Shown: positions 9,446 to 18,174 of the stretch, one piece after another
How the letters are laid out: each line of letters starts with the position of its first letter
Position numbering within the stretch: position 1 is the stretch's first letter
Assembly (NCBI RefSeq): GCF_039526245.1
Contig: NZ_BAAAIV010000004.1
Coordinates: forward strand, 186,001 to 250,000
Length of the DNA: 64,000 nucleotides
Direction of reading: 5' to 3'
From: Arthrobacter_H rhombi
Lineage (GTDB): Bacteria > Actinomycetota > Actinomycetes > Actinomycetales > Micrococcaceae
The notes under the pieces: generated by a model
The model's input: the letters and a program-made list of their open reading frames with translations, nothing else
Told to the model about the DNA's origin: nothing
The model's database searches: none
Program-made: the position numbers and the translations under genes

Positions 9446-9540
9446 GGTATTTTCGGACGCATCGTCGCGCCTGCGCCGACGGTGCGGGCGTGACGGTTCC
9501 TGCTACTCCCCCAGTTGACGTGCATGTGAGGACGAACCCG

Positions 9541-11751
9541 ATGGACACGACCCCCGCTACAACGCCGAGTTTCGGCGATGGCGACATGCCCTCCGCCCGG
9601 GCCACCCAGGACCGCATCGAATTACCGGAGTTCGATGCGCCGTTGGCACCGGAGGGCGACTTCACCCTCGACCGGTTCCTGGACCGGGAGACCAGCTGGT
9701 TGGACTTCAACGCCCGGGTGCTCGAATTGGCGGAGGACCCCAACCTGTACCTGCTGGAGCGGATCAACTTCCTGTCGATCTTCGCCTCCAACCTCGACGA
9801 GTTCTTCATGGTCCGCGTCGCCGGCCTCAAGCGGCGCATTGCCACCGGCCTGGCGGTGCCCTCGGCGGCCGGCGTCAGCCCCATCGACCAGCTCCAGGAG
9901 ATCCTGGAACGAGCCAAGGACCTGCAGCTGCGGCACGCCCGCGTGTTCGCCGAGGAGCTGCGCCCGGCCCTGGCCGCAGAACAGCTGCAGATCACCCGGT
10001 GGGAGCAGCTGGACCAGGCCGCCCAGGAGGAGATCAGCCGCTGGTTCGTCGCGCAGGTCTTCCCCGTGCTGACCCCGCTGGCTGTCGATCCGGCACACCC
10101 CTTCCCCTACATCTCCGGGCTGTCACTGAACCTGGCGGTCATCGTCCGGAACCCGGTCAGCGGCAAGGAACTCTTCGCCCGGCTGAAGGTCCCGGGTGTG
10201 CTGCCCCGGCTGATCTCGGTCGACGGTCCGCGCGCCGGGAACTCGGCGGGCAAGCTCGCGCGGTTCATTTCGCTCGAGGACGTCATCTCCCAACACCTGG
10301 AATACCTCTTCCCGGGCATGGAGGTCGTTGAACACCACACGTTCCGGGTCACCCGCAACGAGGACCTCGAGGTCGAGGAGGACGACGCCGAAAACCTGTT
10401 GCAGGCCCTCGAGAAGGAGCTGCTGCGCCGTCGTTTCGGTCCCCCGGTGCGCCTCGAGGTCGCCAGCGACATCAACCCGACCATCCGCGACCTGCTGATG
10501 CGCGAACTCGGGGTGGAAGAAGACGAGGTCTTCTCCCTGCCCGCACCGTTGGACCTGCGGGGCCTCTCGGTGATCGCCGGCATCGACCGCTCCGACCTGC
10601 ACTACCCGAAGCAGTTGGCACACACCAGCCGGTTCCTCAACGAGTCGGAGACCTCCAAGGCAGCCAACGTCTTCGCCGCGATGCGACGCCGTGACATCCT
10701 GCTGCACCACCCCTACGACTCCTTCTCCACCTCCGTCCAGGCGTTCCTGGAGCAGGCGGCAGCGGATCCGAAGGTACAGGCCATCAAGCAGACGTTGTAC
10801 CGCACCTCCGGCGATTCGCCCATCGTCGACGCCCTCATCGACGCCGCGGAGGCCGGCAAGCAGGTGCTGGCCCTGGTGGAGATCAAGGCGCGATTCGACG
10901 AACAGGCGAACATCTCCTGGGCCCGCAAGCTCGAAGAGGCCGGCGTCCACGTCGTCTACGGCATCGTCGGACTCAAGACCCACTCGAAGCTTTCCCTGGT
11001 CATCCGTCGTGAGGGCGACAGGCTGCGCCGCTACTGCCACATCGGCACCGGCAACTACCACCCGCGGACCGCCCGCTACTACGAGGACCTGGGCCTGCTG
11101 ACCACCGACGACCAGGTCGGGGAGGACCTCTCCCGGCTGTTCAACCAGCTCTCGGGCTACGCCCCGCGCTCCACCTTCAAGCGGTTGCTGGTGGCACCGC
11201 GCTCGCTGCGCAGCGGTTTGCTGGACCGGATCGAACAGGAGATCCAACACCGGGCTGCCGGCCGCGACGCCCGGGTGGTCATCAAGGTCAACTCCATGGT
11301 CGACGAGGCCATCATCGATGCCCTGTACCGCGCCAGCCAGGCCGGCGTCCAGGTCGACGTGATCGTCCGCGGCATCTGCTCGCTGCGCCCGGGCGTGCCG
11401 GGGTTGAGCGAGAACATCAGGGTCCGTTCCATCCTGGGCCGCTTCCTGGAACACTCGCGGGTGTTCGCCTTCCTCAACGGCGGCGAACAGGTCATCTACA
11501 TCGGCTCCGCCGACATGATGCACCGCAACCTGGACCGCCGCGTGGAGGCCCTGGTCCGGCTGTCCAACAAGGACGACATCGCCGAGCTGCAGCGCATCCT
11601 GGACCGGTACCTCGACGAACGCACGGCCAGCTGGCATCTCGATGTCGAGGGCGGCTGGACCCGCCACCACATCGGCCCGGACGGCGAACCGCTGGACGAC
11701 ATCCAGTCGTGGTTGCTCGAATCCCGCCAGCGACGCGTGGCACACCGCTGA
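9541..11751 (+). CDS. ppk: Polyphosphate kinase 1
   Basis: Reversibly polymerises the terminal phosphate of ATP into polyphosphate. The 736-residue product shows the PPK1 N-terminal segment (LDRETSWLDFNARVLELA), the central DPAHPFPYISGLSLNLAV, and the two phospholipase-D-like catalytic halves: the autophosphorylated histidine in HIGTGNYHPRTARYYEDLG and the second conserved histidine in FLEHSRVFAF. GAGGA at 9526-9530 lies 8 nt before the ATG at 9541. The stop overlaps the next start by one base (TGATG), coupling it to mutT1 as in mycobacteria. Confidence 0.96.
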   Translation: MDTTPATTPSFGDGDMPSARATQDRIELPEFDAPLAPEGDFTLDRFLDRETSWLDFNARVLELAEDPNLYLLERINFLSIFASNLDEFFMVRVAGLKRRIATGLAVPSAAGVSPIDQLQEILERAKDLQLRHARVFAEELRPALAAEQLQITRWEQLDQAAQEEISRWFVAQVFPVLTPLAVDPAHPFPYISGLSLNLAVIVRNPVSGKELFARLKVPGVLPRLISVDGPRAGNSAGKLARFISLEDVISQHLEYLFPGMEVVEHHTFRVTRNEDLEVEEDDAENLLQALEKELLRRRFGPPVRLEVASDINPTIRDLLMRELGVEEDEVFSLPAPLDLRGLSVIAGIDRSDLHYPKQLAHTSRFLNESETSKAANVFAAMRRRDILLHHPYDSFSTSVQAFLEQAAADPKVQAIKQTLYRTSGDSPIVDALIDAAEAGKQVLALVEIKARFDEQANISWARKLEEAGVHVVYGIVGLKTHSKLSLVIRREGDRLRRYCHIGTGNYHPRTARYYEDLGLLTTDDQVGEDLSRLFNQLSGYAPRSTFKRLLVAPRSLRSGLLDRIEQEIQHRAAGRDARVVIKVNSMVDEAIIDALYRASQAGVQVDVIVRGICSLRPGVPGLSENIRVRSILGRFLEHSRVFAFLNGGEQVIYIGSADMMHRNLDRRVEALVRLSNKDDIAELQRILDRYLDERTASWHLDVEGGWTRHHIGPDGEPLDDIQSWLLESRQRRVAHR

Positions 11752-12719
11752 TGCCGCTCGTCCTCCGATCCTCCGATGACCCCATCGTCACCGGAGGTGC
11801 AGTGCAGGTGCTGGCCGCAGGAGCCATCCCCTGGCGCGTGGCCGACAGCGGCCTGCAGGTCCTGATGATCCACCGCGACAAGTACGACGACTGGTCCTGG
11901 CCCAAGGGCAAGCTCGACGCCGGGGAGACCATCCCGCAATGCGCGGTCCGCGAGGTCCGCGAGGAGGTCGGACTGGACATCACCCTGGGCATCCCGCTGC
12001 CGGCGATCCGCTACACCGTGGGCGCGGGCCAGAAGGTCGTCTACTATTGGGCCGCGGATGCCACCGGGCTGCGGGCAGTGCCCGACGGCCACGAGGTCGA
12101 TTCGTACCGCTGGGTCTCCCCCGCCGAGGCGCGGCGTTGGCTCGCCAACCCCCCGGACATCGATCCGCTGGACACCCTCGAGGCGGCGTACATTGCCGGC
12201 CGCCTGGCAACGGTCCCCTTCATCGTGGTGCGTCACGCCAAGGCCAAACCCCGCGCCAGCTGGACCCAGGAGGAAGGCAAACGTCCGCTCGCTGCGACGG
12301 GCAAACGCCAGGCACTGGAGGTCGCTGCACTGCTCGCTTCCTGGGAACCGAACCGGGTGGGCAGCAGCCCCTGGACCCGGTGCATCCAGACGGTCTCCCC
12401 CTACTTGAAGCGCCGGGACCTGGGCGTGAAACTCATCCCCGCGTTGACCGAACACGAGGCCCTGCGGAAACCCGGCACCGTGCGCAAGGCCATCCTCAAG
12501 GCGATGAACAAGGGCATCCCGCAGGCCGTCTGCACCCATCGCCCCGTGCTGCCGATCATCTTCGACACCCTGAAGGAGCGCCTGCCGGAGCGGCTGGCCG
12601 CGTTCCTGCCGGCCGCCGATCCCTACCTGCGGCCGGGAGCGCTCGTGATCGTCCACCAGCCGATCGCCAAGTTGCGCAAACCGGTGTCCGTGGAGGTCTT
12701 CGAGACGTTCGAGGACTAA
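11751..12719 (+). CDS. mutT1: MutT1-like NUDIX hydrolase / histidine phosphatase fusion
   Basis: Two domains. Residues about 15-150 are a NUDIX hydrolase with a complete Nudix box (G-x5-E-x7-REVREEVG, in GKLDAGETIPQCAVREVREE). Residues about 155-322 resemble a phosphoglycerate-mutase-type histidine phosphatase with VVRHAKA at its start. The same fusion next to ppk is the mycobacterial MutT1, which hydrolyses 8-oxo-GTP and diadenosine polyphosphates. The ATG shares its first base with the ppk stop. Confidence 0.9.
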   Translation: MPLVLRSSDDPIVTGGAVQVLAAGAIPWRVADSGLQVLMIHRDKYDDWSWPKGKLDAGETIPQCAVREVREEVGLDITLGIPLPAIRYTVGAGQKVVYYWAADATGLRAVPDGHEVDSYRWVSPAEARRWLANPPDIDPLDTLEAAYIAGRLATVPFIVVRHAKAKPRASWTQEEGKRPLAATGKRQALEVAALLASWEPNRVGSSPWTRCIQTVSPYLKRRDLGVKLIPALTEHEALRKPGTVRKAILKAMNKGIPQAVCTHRPVLPIIFDTLKERLPERLAAFLPAADPYLRPGALVIVHQPIAKLRKPVSVEVFETFED

Positions 12720-12757
12720 TCTCCCGGAACCGCTGGTCGCGCCCGTGCGCCGCCGAG

Positions 12758-12763
12758 TAGGCT
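12758..12763 (+). promoter_or_regulatory. -10 element TAGGCT upstream of small acetyltransferase gene
   Basis: TAGGCT with about 29 nt to the GTG start, leaving a leader that contains AGGAGGT. Confidence 0.45.
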
Positions 12764-12798
12764 CGGGGGAACAGGTATCCGCCCCTCCAGGAGGTAAC

Positions 12799-13149
12799 GT
12801 GAACGCCGACCACCCAGGTCAGCCGGCAATCCCCGGCCAACGCCCGGAGAAGATCGTGCACGAGGGGTTGCGCGTGGAGCACGATCCCGACCGTGGGCGC
12901 TACTCGCTGTGGCACCGGGACGTCTTCATCGGGATCCTCGGCTACAGCACCGATCCGACCACCGGCGTCGTGACCCTGCAGCACACCATCATCGACGAGG
13001 CCCACGGCCGCCGCGGCTACGCCCGTGCCCTGGTCACCCTGGTGCTCGACGAACTGCGCGCCGCGGGCCGCCAGATCGTCCCCGAGTGCAGCTACGTCCA
13101 GGACTATCTGGACCGCTATCCGGAATACCAGGACCTGGTGGCCGGCTAG
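12799..13149 (+). CDS. Small GNAT acetyltransferase (COG2388/NATD1-like)
   Basis: A 116-residue single-domain acetyltransferase of the YjdJ/NATD1 type: LQHTIIDEAHGRRGYARALV carries the acetyl-CoA loop (RRGYAR), and the end reads VPECSYVQDYLDRYPEYQDLV, the characteristic C-terminus of this family. A strong AGGAGGT at 12789-12795 fixes the GTG start at 12799. Substrate unknown. Confidence 0.83.
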   Translation: MNADHPGQPAIPGQRPEKIVHEGLRVEHDPDRGRYSLWHRDVFIGILGYSTDPTTGVVTLQHTIIDEAHGRRGYARALVTLVLDELRAAGRQIVPECSYVQDYLDRYPEYQDLVAG

Positions 13150-13203
13150 CAGGGCACGACGGCGGCACCTCCGGTGCCGCTCCGGGCCCCGGCTGCCCAC
13201 CCG

Positions 13204-13209
13204 TAGGAT
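13204..13209 (+). promoter_or_regulatory. -10 element TAGGAT, leaderless promoter
   Basis: TAGGAT ends 7 nt before the ATG at 13217 of the DUF1648 protein, with no ribosome-binding site between. Confidence 0.5.
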
Positions 13210-13216
13210 CGTACCC

Positions 13217-13978
13217 ATGGGGACGATCACCGAGAAGGAACTCACGCGCGGCCGCGGACCACTGTGGCTGGCCTACCCGTTGGCGGCGGTCATCCTGCTG
13301 GGCACCCAGGTCTACGGCCTCTCCCTCTATGCGGATCTGCCCGATCCCGTGCCCACGCACTGGGGGCCTTCCGGTGCCCCCGACGCGTTTGATGCCAAGT
13401 CCCCCGCAGCGGTCTTCGGCATGCTGTGGGTCGGACTCGGGATGACCCTGTTGATGGCCCTCTTGACCGCCGTCGTCCCGGCCCTCTCCCCCGCCCGGGC
13501 CGAGCCCTCGCCCTACCGCAGGATCCAGCGCGAGGGAATGATCCGCGGGACGATGGGCTGTCTGGGGGCCACCACCGTCCTGCTGGCGGCCCTGTTTTCC
13601 GTCCTGGCGATCGAGGGCTGGCTGCGTCCGGCTAACGTCGGCGGCTGGTTTGGGGTGTTCTTCACCGGCGTCATCCTGCTGGTCATCGGCTGGGCCTCCT
13701 CCCGCGGCTCTCGCTGGGCCCGACGCCGGGCCTTCGAGGCCGGCGTCCACCCGGATGCCGACGAGGCAACCGAGGAACGGCTGTGGCTGTGGGGCGGCAT
13801 GCTGTACAACAATCCCGCCGATCCCCAGATCATGGTCGCCAAGCGCGAGGGAACCGGCACGGGCCTGGCCGTGAATGTCGGGAGCACTGGAGGCAAGTGG
13901 GCGGTGGCGATCTTCCTGTTGCTGGTCATCGGAGCACCCCTCGGGATTTTCGTCGCCACCACCCTGGGTGCGGGGTAG
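13217..13978 (+). CDS. DUF1648 domain membrane protein
   Basis: A 253-residue membrane protein. The first helix is followed by LPDPVPTHWGPSGAPDAF, the DUF1648 signature (P-x-H-W-G/N-x-x-G-x-x-D). Three further helices follow and a C-terminal soluble segment (LYNNPADPQIMVAKREGTG) that looks like DUF5808, then a last helix. Related proteins include SdpI-type immunity proteins, but the specific role cannot be told. Leaderless start after TAGGAT. Confidence 0.78.
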   Translation: MGTITEKELTRGRGPLWLAYPLAAVILLGTQVYGLSLYADLPDPVPTHWGPSGAPDAFDAKSPAAVFGMLWVGLGMTLLMALLTAVVPALSPARAEPSPYRRIQREGMIRGTMGCLGATTVLLAALFSVLAIEGWLRPANVGGWFGVFFTGVILLVIGWASSRGSRWARRRAFEAGVHPDADEATEERLWLWGGMLYNNPADPQIMVAKREGTGTGLAVNVGSTGGKWAVAIFLLLVIGAPLGIFVATTLGAG

Positions 13979-13989
13979 CGCCCGGCCGG

Positions 13990-13995
13990 TAGACT
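13990..13995 (+). promoter_or_regulatory. -10 element TAGACT, leaderless promoter for thyA
   Basis: TAGACT ends 7 nt before the thyA GTG start at 14003; no Shine-Dalgarno sequence. Confidence 0.55.
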
Positions 13996-14002
13996 GTCGG
14001 GC

Positions 14003-14806
14003 GTGACTATTCCTACACCGTACGAGGACCTGCTGCGCGACGTGCTGGAAAACGGCACCCCCAAGTCCGATCGGACCGGTACCGGTACGCGCAGCGTGTT
14101 CGGCCGCCAGATCCGCTTCGATCTGGAAGCAGGATTCCCGCTCATCACCACCAAGCGCGTCCACTTCAAATCGGTGGCAGCGGAACTGCTCTGGTTCCTG
14201 CGCGGGGAATCCAACGTCTCCTGGCTGCAGGAGCAAGGCGTGCGGATCTGGAACGAGTGGGCCGACGAGAACGGTGACCTGGGACCGGTCTACGGCGTGC
14301 AGTGGAGGTCCTGGCCGACCCCTGATGGTGGACACATCGACCAGATCACCCAGGTGGTCGAGGCGTTGAAGACGAACCCCGATTCCCGTCGCCATCTGGT
14401 CTCTGCCTGGAACGTGTCAGAGCTGGCGAACATGGCGCTGCCCCCGTGCCATGTGTTCTTCCAGTTCCACGTCGCCAACGGCAAGCTCTCCTGCCAGCTG
14501 TACCAGCGCAGCGCCGACATGTTCCTCGGCGTTCCGTTCAACATCGCCTCCTACGCCCTGCTCACCCACCTGGTCGCCCAGCAGGTCGGCCTCGAGGTCG
14601 GCGAGTTCATCTGGACCGGCGGCGACGTGCACATCTACGACAACCACCTCGAGCAGGTCCACGAACAGCTGGGCCGCGAACCCTACGACTACCCGCAGCT
14701 GCGCCTGGCGCGCACCCCGGCGAGCATCCTGGACTATGCCCTGGAGGATTTCGAGATCGTCGGTTACCAACACCACCCCACGATCAAGGCGCCGGTGGCA
14801 GTATGA
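14003..14806 (+). CDS. thyA: Thymidylate synthase (ThyA)
   Basis: Methylates dUMP to dTMP with methylenetetrahydrofolate. The 267-residue product contains the catalytic cysteine in ALPPCHVFFQF (about Cys149), the dUMP-binding QRSADMFLGVPFN and GGDVHIYDNH. Start is a GTG 7 nt after a TAGACT -10 element, so the message is probably leaderless. It overlaps folA by 4 nt, which pairs dihydrofolate production with its recycling. Confidence 0.96.
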   Translation: MTIPTPYEDLLRDVLENGTPKSDRTGTGTRSVFGRQIRFDLEAGFPLITTKRVHFKSVAAELLWFLRGESNVSWLQEQGVRIWNEWADENGDLGPVYGVQWRSWPTPDGGHIDQITQVVEALKTNPDSRRHLVSAWNVSELANMALPPCHVFFQFHVANGKLSCQLYQRSADMFLGVPFNIASYALLTHLVAQQVGLEVGEFIWTGGDVHIYDNHLEQVHEQLGREPYDYPQLRLARTPASILDYALEDFEIVGYQHHPTIKAPVAV

Positions 14807-15393
14807 GCCGCCACGCATCCGCCGCCGGCACCTCACTGGAGCCGGGCCACCGCGCCGAAACCTCCCCCGGAACGGCACGCATCGGCATGATCTGGGCCCA
14901 GACCGTCGAGGGCATCATCGGGAACGAAGGGTCCATGCCCTGGCACCTGCCCGAGGACATGGCACATTTCAAGAACACCACCTGGGGCCACCCGGTCATC
15001 ATGGGCCGGCACACCTGGGATTCGATCCCCGCCAGGTTCCGTCCCTTCACCGGGCGCACCAACATCGTGCTGACGTCCGATGACGCGACCGCGGCCGAGG
15101 CAACCCAGGCCGGTGCCGTCGTCGTGCACTCCCCGCAGGAGGGACTGGACGCCGCCGCCGGTGCTGCAGGATCCGAGGAGATCTGGATCTGTGGCGGTGG
15201 AATGGTCTACGCCGCCTATGAACCGCTGGCCGACACGGCCATGGTCACCGTCATCAACTCCGACGCGGCCGGCGATACCCGGGCACCGGTGCTCACCGAG
15301 GGCTGGAAGCTGGCGTTGCGCGAACCAGCCGAGGGCTGGCTCAGCGCGGCCAACGGCACCGAGTACCGCCACGAACTCTGGGAGCGCAGCTAG
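14803..15393 (+). CDS. folA: Dihydrofolate reductase
   Basis: Reduces dihydrofolate made by ThyA back to tetrahydrofolate. After a 25-residue extension absent from most DHFRs, the core starts at IGMIWAQTVEGIIGNEGSMP and continues WHLPEDMAHFKNTT (catalytic acidic residue in PEDM), VIMGRHTWDSIP and ICGGGMVYAAY. 196 residues. Its ATG overlaps the thyA stop (ATGA). Confidence 0.95.
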   Translation: MSRHASAAGTSLEPGHRAETSPGTARIGMIWAQTVEGIIGNEGSMPWHLPEDMAHFKNTTWGHPVIMGRHTWDSIPARFRPFTGRTNIVLTSDDATAAEATQAGAVVVHSPQEGLDAAAGAAGSEEIWICGGGMVYAAYEPLADTAMVTVINSDAAGDTRAPVLTEGWKLALREPAEGWLSAANGTEYRHELWERS

Positions 15394-15621
15394 ATGAAGG
15401 AAGCGTTCAGGGAGCTGACGTCCAAGCCGGAACCGCTCTTCGCCCTCGGTTTCATGCTCTTCCCGCTGCTGGCCCTGATCTGCGCGGCCTTGGGCCTGTG
15501 GATGATCATCACCGGTGCGCTGATCGGCGGCATCATCGTGCTGCTGACCATCACGCAGGCCTTCGCGCTCGGCGCCTTCTGGGCCATCAACCGGCGCACC
15601 AAACTGCTCTCCGGCGACTAG
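15394..15621 (+). CDS. Small two-helix membrane protein
   Basis: The ATG follows the folA stop codon directly with no gap. The 75-residue product has a polar N-terminus (MKEAFRELTSKPE), two hydrophobic helices (about 15-40 and 44-65) and a basic tail NRRTKLLSGD. Conserved position after folA suggests cotranscription. Function unknown; NF038396-type small membrane proteins in this position are known in related genera, but I cannot verify that. Confidence 0.68.
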   Translation: MKEAFRELTSKPEPLFALGFMLFPLLALICAALGLWMIITGALIGGIIVLLTITQAFALGAFWAINRRTKLLSGD

Positions 15622-15719
15622 TTCCGGGACCGGGCGTGGGCGGCGGCCGCGGCCCGTCGATCCCCGGCACGAGCGCCCGGCAGGCGTAACCCGGCTGGGG
15701 TTCGACCCCGTCATCACCT

Positions 15720-15725
15720 TACGAT
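15720..15725 (+). promoter_or_regulatory. -10 element TACGAT, leaderless promoter for asd
   Basis: TACGAT ends 6 nt before the asd ATG at 15732. Confidence 0.45.
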
Positions 15726-15731
15726 GGGTGA

Positions 15732-16850
15732 ATGACTTCTTCCGTTGGATTCATTGGCTACCGAGGCATGGTTGGCTCCGTGCTCATGCAACGCATGCTC
15801 GACGAGGGTGACTTCGAGGGCATCGACCCGGTCTTCTTCTCGACCTCCAACCCGGGCGGGCCGGCACCAGCCTTCGCCACGGGCGCCGGAGTACTGCAGG
15901 ACGCGCATGACATCGATGCGTTGGCAAAACTGCCCATCCTGGTCACCGCCCAGGGCGGCGACTACACGAAGCGGGTGCACCCCGAGCTGCGCGCCCGCGG
16001 CTGGAAGGGCCTATGGATCGACGCTGCCTCGACGCTGCGCATGAACGACGATTCGATCATCGTGCTGGACCCGGTGAACCGCCCGGTCATCGACGCCGGC
16101 CTGGCCGCCGGGACACTGGACTTCGTCGGCGGCAACTGCACCGTCTCCTGCATGCTCATGGGCCTGGGCGGGCTGTTCCGCAACGGTCTGGTCGAATGGG
16201 GCACCGCGATGACCTACCAGGCGGCGTCCGGCGGCGGCGCCCGCCACATGCGCGAACTGATCAACCAGTTCGGCGACATCAACTACTCCGTGGCCGATGA
16301 GCTCGCCGACCCTGCCTCGGCCATCCTGGAGATCGACCGCAAGGTGCTGGCCACCCAGCGCGGCGGCCTGGACGCCACCGAATTCGGCGTCCCGCTCGCC
16401 GGCTCGCTGATCCCCTGGATCGACGCCGACCTGGGCAACGGACAGTCCAAGGAGGAGTGGAAGGCCGGGGTCGAGACGAACAAGATCCTGGGCACCGGCG
16501 CGGACAACCACGTCATGCTCGACGGGCTGTGCGTGCGGATCGGCGCCATGCGATCGCACTCCCAGGCCCTGACCCTGAAGCTGACCGAGGACCTGCCCCT
16601 GGACGAGATCGAACGGTTGATCGACGCTGACAACGACTGGGCAACTGTGGTGCCCAATTCGAAGGACGCCACGATGAAGCAGCTGACCCCCGTCGCCGCC
16701 TCCGGCACCCTCGATATCCCGGTCGGCCGCCTGCGCAAGCTGGAAATGGGCCCCCAGTACCTCTCGGCCTTCACCGTCGGCGACCAGCTGCTCTGGGGTG
16801 CCGCCGAACCGTTGCGGCGCATGCTCGCGATCGCCCTCGGCCGGCTGTAG
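15732..16850 (+). CDS. asd: Aspartate-semialdehyde dehydrogenase
   Basis: Converts aspartyl phosphate to the semialdehyde, feeding lysine/diaminopimelate, threonine and methionine synthesis. The 372-residue product is the gamma-proteobacterial length class: VGFIGYRGMVGSVLMQRM at the N-terminus binds NADP, the catalytic cysteine is in GGNCTVSCMLMGLG (about Cys136) and the base histidine in RIGAMRSHSQAL. The start follows a TACGAT -10 element by 6 nt. Confidence 0.96.
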   Translation: MTSSVGFIGYRGMVGSVLMQRMLDEGDFEGIDPVFFSTSNPGGPAPAFATGAGVLQDAHDIDALAKLPILVTAQGGDYTKRVHPELRARGWKGLWIDAASTLRMNDDSIIVLDPVNRPVIDAGLAAGTLDFVGGNCTVSCMLMGLGGLFRNGLVEWGTAMTYQAASGGGARHMRELINQFGDINYSVADELADPASAILEIDRKVLATQRGGLDATEFGVPLAGSLIPWIDADLGNGQSKEEWKAGVETNKILGTGADNHVMLDGLCVRIGAMRSHSQALTLKLTEDLPLDEIERLIDADNDWATVVPNSKDATMKQLTPVAASGTLDIPVGRLRKLEMGPQYLSAFTVGDQLLWGAAEPLRRMLAIALGRL

Positions 16851-16870
16851 GCCTGCGGGCGGTGCGGCGT

Positions 16871-16876
16871 TAGGCT
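16871..16876 (+). promoter_or_regulatory. -10 element TAGGCT upstream of amidotransferase gene
   Basis: TAGGCT about 37 nt before the ATG, leaving a leader with GGAGGGG as ribosome-binding site. Confidence 0.45.
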
Positions 16877-16912
16877 CGAGGCGGAACCGAGCGTCGAGCC
16901 CCGGAGGGGACC

Positions 16913-17815
16913 ATGTGCCGTTGGCTTGCCTATGTGGGATCGCCGATCGCGCTGGAAACGGTGCTGACCAGGCCTAACCACTCATTGCTGGACCAAAGCC
17001 TGCTCGCCCGGGACCTGTATCTGCCGCGGCGGCAGATGAGCTCCCAATTCCGCCATCGTGCGTTCCCCACCAATGGGGACGGATTCGGTCTGGCCTGGTC
17101 GGGGTTGCGTGGCAGGCTGGGGCAGTACCGGGAGATCACGCCGGCCTGGGACAGCCAGAACCTGCGCCACCTCGCCGCCCAGATCGAATCGGGGTGTTTC
17201 CTGGCCCACGTCCGCGCGGCACCCGGGGGGACCATTTCGCAGGAGAACTGCCATCCGTTCGTCCACGAGGGGTGGATGTTCCAGCACAATGGGGAAATCA
17301 ACGGGTTTCCCGACCTCAAGCGCGAGCTGACCTTTGACGTCGATCCCGCGCTCTACCCCTTCATCGAAGGAAACGGAGACACCGAGGTCTGCTTCTTCCT
17401 GGCCCTGACCTACGGGCTGGCCGACGATCCCGTGGGTGCCCTGACCCGGATGGTCTCACGGGTGGAGCGGGCCCGCCGGGAGACGGGCCAAACCGAGGCG
17501 TTCCGCGCGACCATTGCCGCGTCCGATGGCGATCGGCTGGTCGTCTTGCGCTGGGTCAGCCCCGATGTTCCGGGGGCGGTGGCGCCGTCGTTATTCCACT
17601 CCTTCGGACGGATGAGCCTCCATGTGGGGGCCGGTTTCGGACCGGGCACCGGGGACTCGGAGGAGCTGCCCCGGGACACCCAGCTGGTGGTTTCCGAGCC
17701 CCTGGAGCTGCATTGGAGCAAACGGCACTGGGTGGAAATCCCGTCGGCGACCATCGGCGTGTTCTCCCGCGACCGTCAGCCGGTCTTCTCCCCGGTGGAG
17801 GTCACCGCCGGTTGA
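16913..17815 (+). CDS. Class II glutamine amidotransferase (YafJ-like)
   Basis: A stand-alone Ntn-type amidotransferase domain of 300 residues. The nucleophile is Cys2 (MCRWLAYVG); supporting motifs are PTNGDGFGLAW, LAHVRAAPGG, ENCHPFVHEGWMFQHNGEING and GNGDTEVCFF. Proteins of this family (YafJ/EgtC-like) hydrolyse a gamma-glutamyl or glutamine amide; no ergothioneine genes are nearby, so EgtC is unlikely. Shine-Dalgarno GGAGGGG precedes the ATG. Confidence 0.86.
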   Translation: MCRWLAYVGSPIALETVLTRPNHSLLDQSLLARDLYLPRRQMSSQFRHRAFPTNGDGFGLAWSGLRGRLGQYREITPAWDSQNLRHLAAQIESGCFLAHVRAAPGGTISQENCHPFVHEGWMFQHNGEINGFPDLKRELTFDVDPALYPFIEGNGDTEVCFFLALTYGLADDPVGALTRMVSRVERARRETGQTEAFRATIAASDGDRLVVLRWVSPDVPGAVAPSLFHSFGRMSLHVGAGFGPGTGDSEELPRDTQLVVSEPLELHWSKRHWVEIPSATIGVFSRDRQPVFSPVEVTAG

Positions 17816-17846
17816 CCGGTTCGGGGCCCCGCCCCGCCACATGACA

Positions 17847-17881
17847 CAGGGGCACCCCGGCCAATGCCGGTGGCGCCCCTG
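17847..17881. terminator. Bidirectional hairpin terminator
   Basis: CAGGGGC at 17847 pairs with GCCCCTG ending at 17881, and CCGGC with GCCGG inside, with a small mismatch between. It separates the forward amidotransferase gene from a reverse-strand small gene. Confidence 0.6.
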
Positions 17882-17915
17882 CAGTGTCTGGTCCGCGGGC
17901 TGCTGGCCCGGGGCC

Positions 17916-18107
17916 TCAGTTGTCGTGCCGGACGCGTCCCACGTCCTCGTTCGCCGTGTCGTAGAGGCGCTGCAATGCTGCCATGCGCTCGTCGGTGATC
18001 TCTCCGGCAGCGTGGGCCGCCTTGCCCCGATCGAGCAGGCGCTTGGCTTCCTTCATGTTGCCTTCGGCCAGATCCATCGCGTGTTCCAGGCTTGTCTCGT
18101 GTTCCAT
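17916..18107 (-). CDS. Small acidic/helical protein of unknown function
   Basis: A 63-residue, almost entirely helical and charged protein (begins MEHETSLEHAMDLAEGNMKE, ends DVGRVRHDN). No domain recognised; it resembles short coiled-coil proteins. The ATG at 18107 is preceded by GGAGG with only 1 nt spacing, so the true start may be the ATG at 18071-18074 region (MDLAEG), or translation may be leaderless. Isolated between two terminators/intergenic stretches. Confidence 0.5.
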   Translation of the reverse strand: MEHETSLEHAMDLAEGNMKEAKRLLDRGKAAHAAGEITDERMAALQRLYDTANEDVGRVRHDN

Positions 18108-18174
18108 GCCTCCATAGTGCGTCAGTTCGCGGTAAAAAGTCCACGGTGACTTGCACGGGAACGCAATTGTGACC

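Noticed and set aside
8485..9540. An open frame running through mshD into ppk that would give a 1,088-residue fusion
   Set aside because: The upstream 350 residues are Arg/Gly/Pro-rich out-of-frame translation of mshD. The real ppk start is the ATG at 9541 with GAGGA 8 nt upstream and the family N-terminus.
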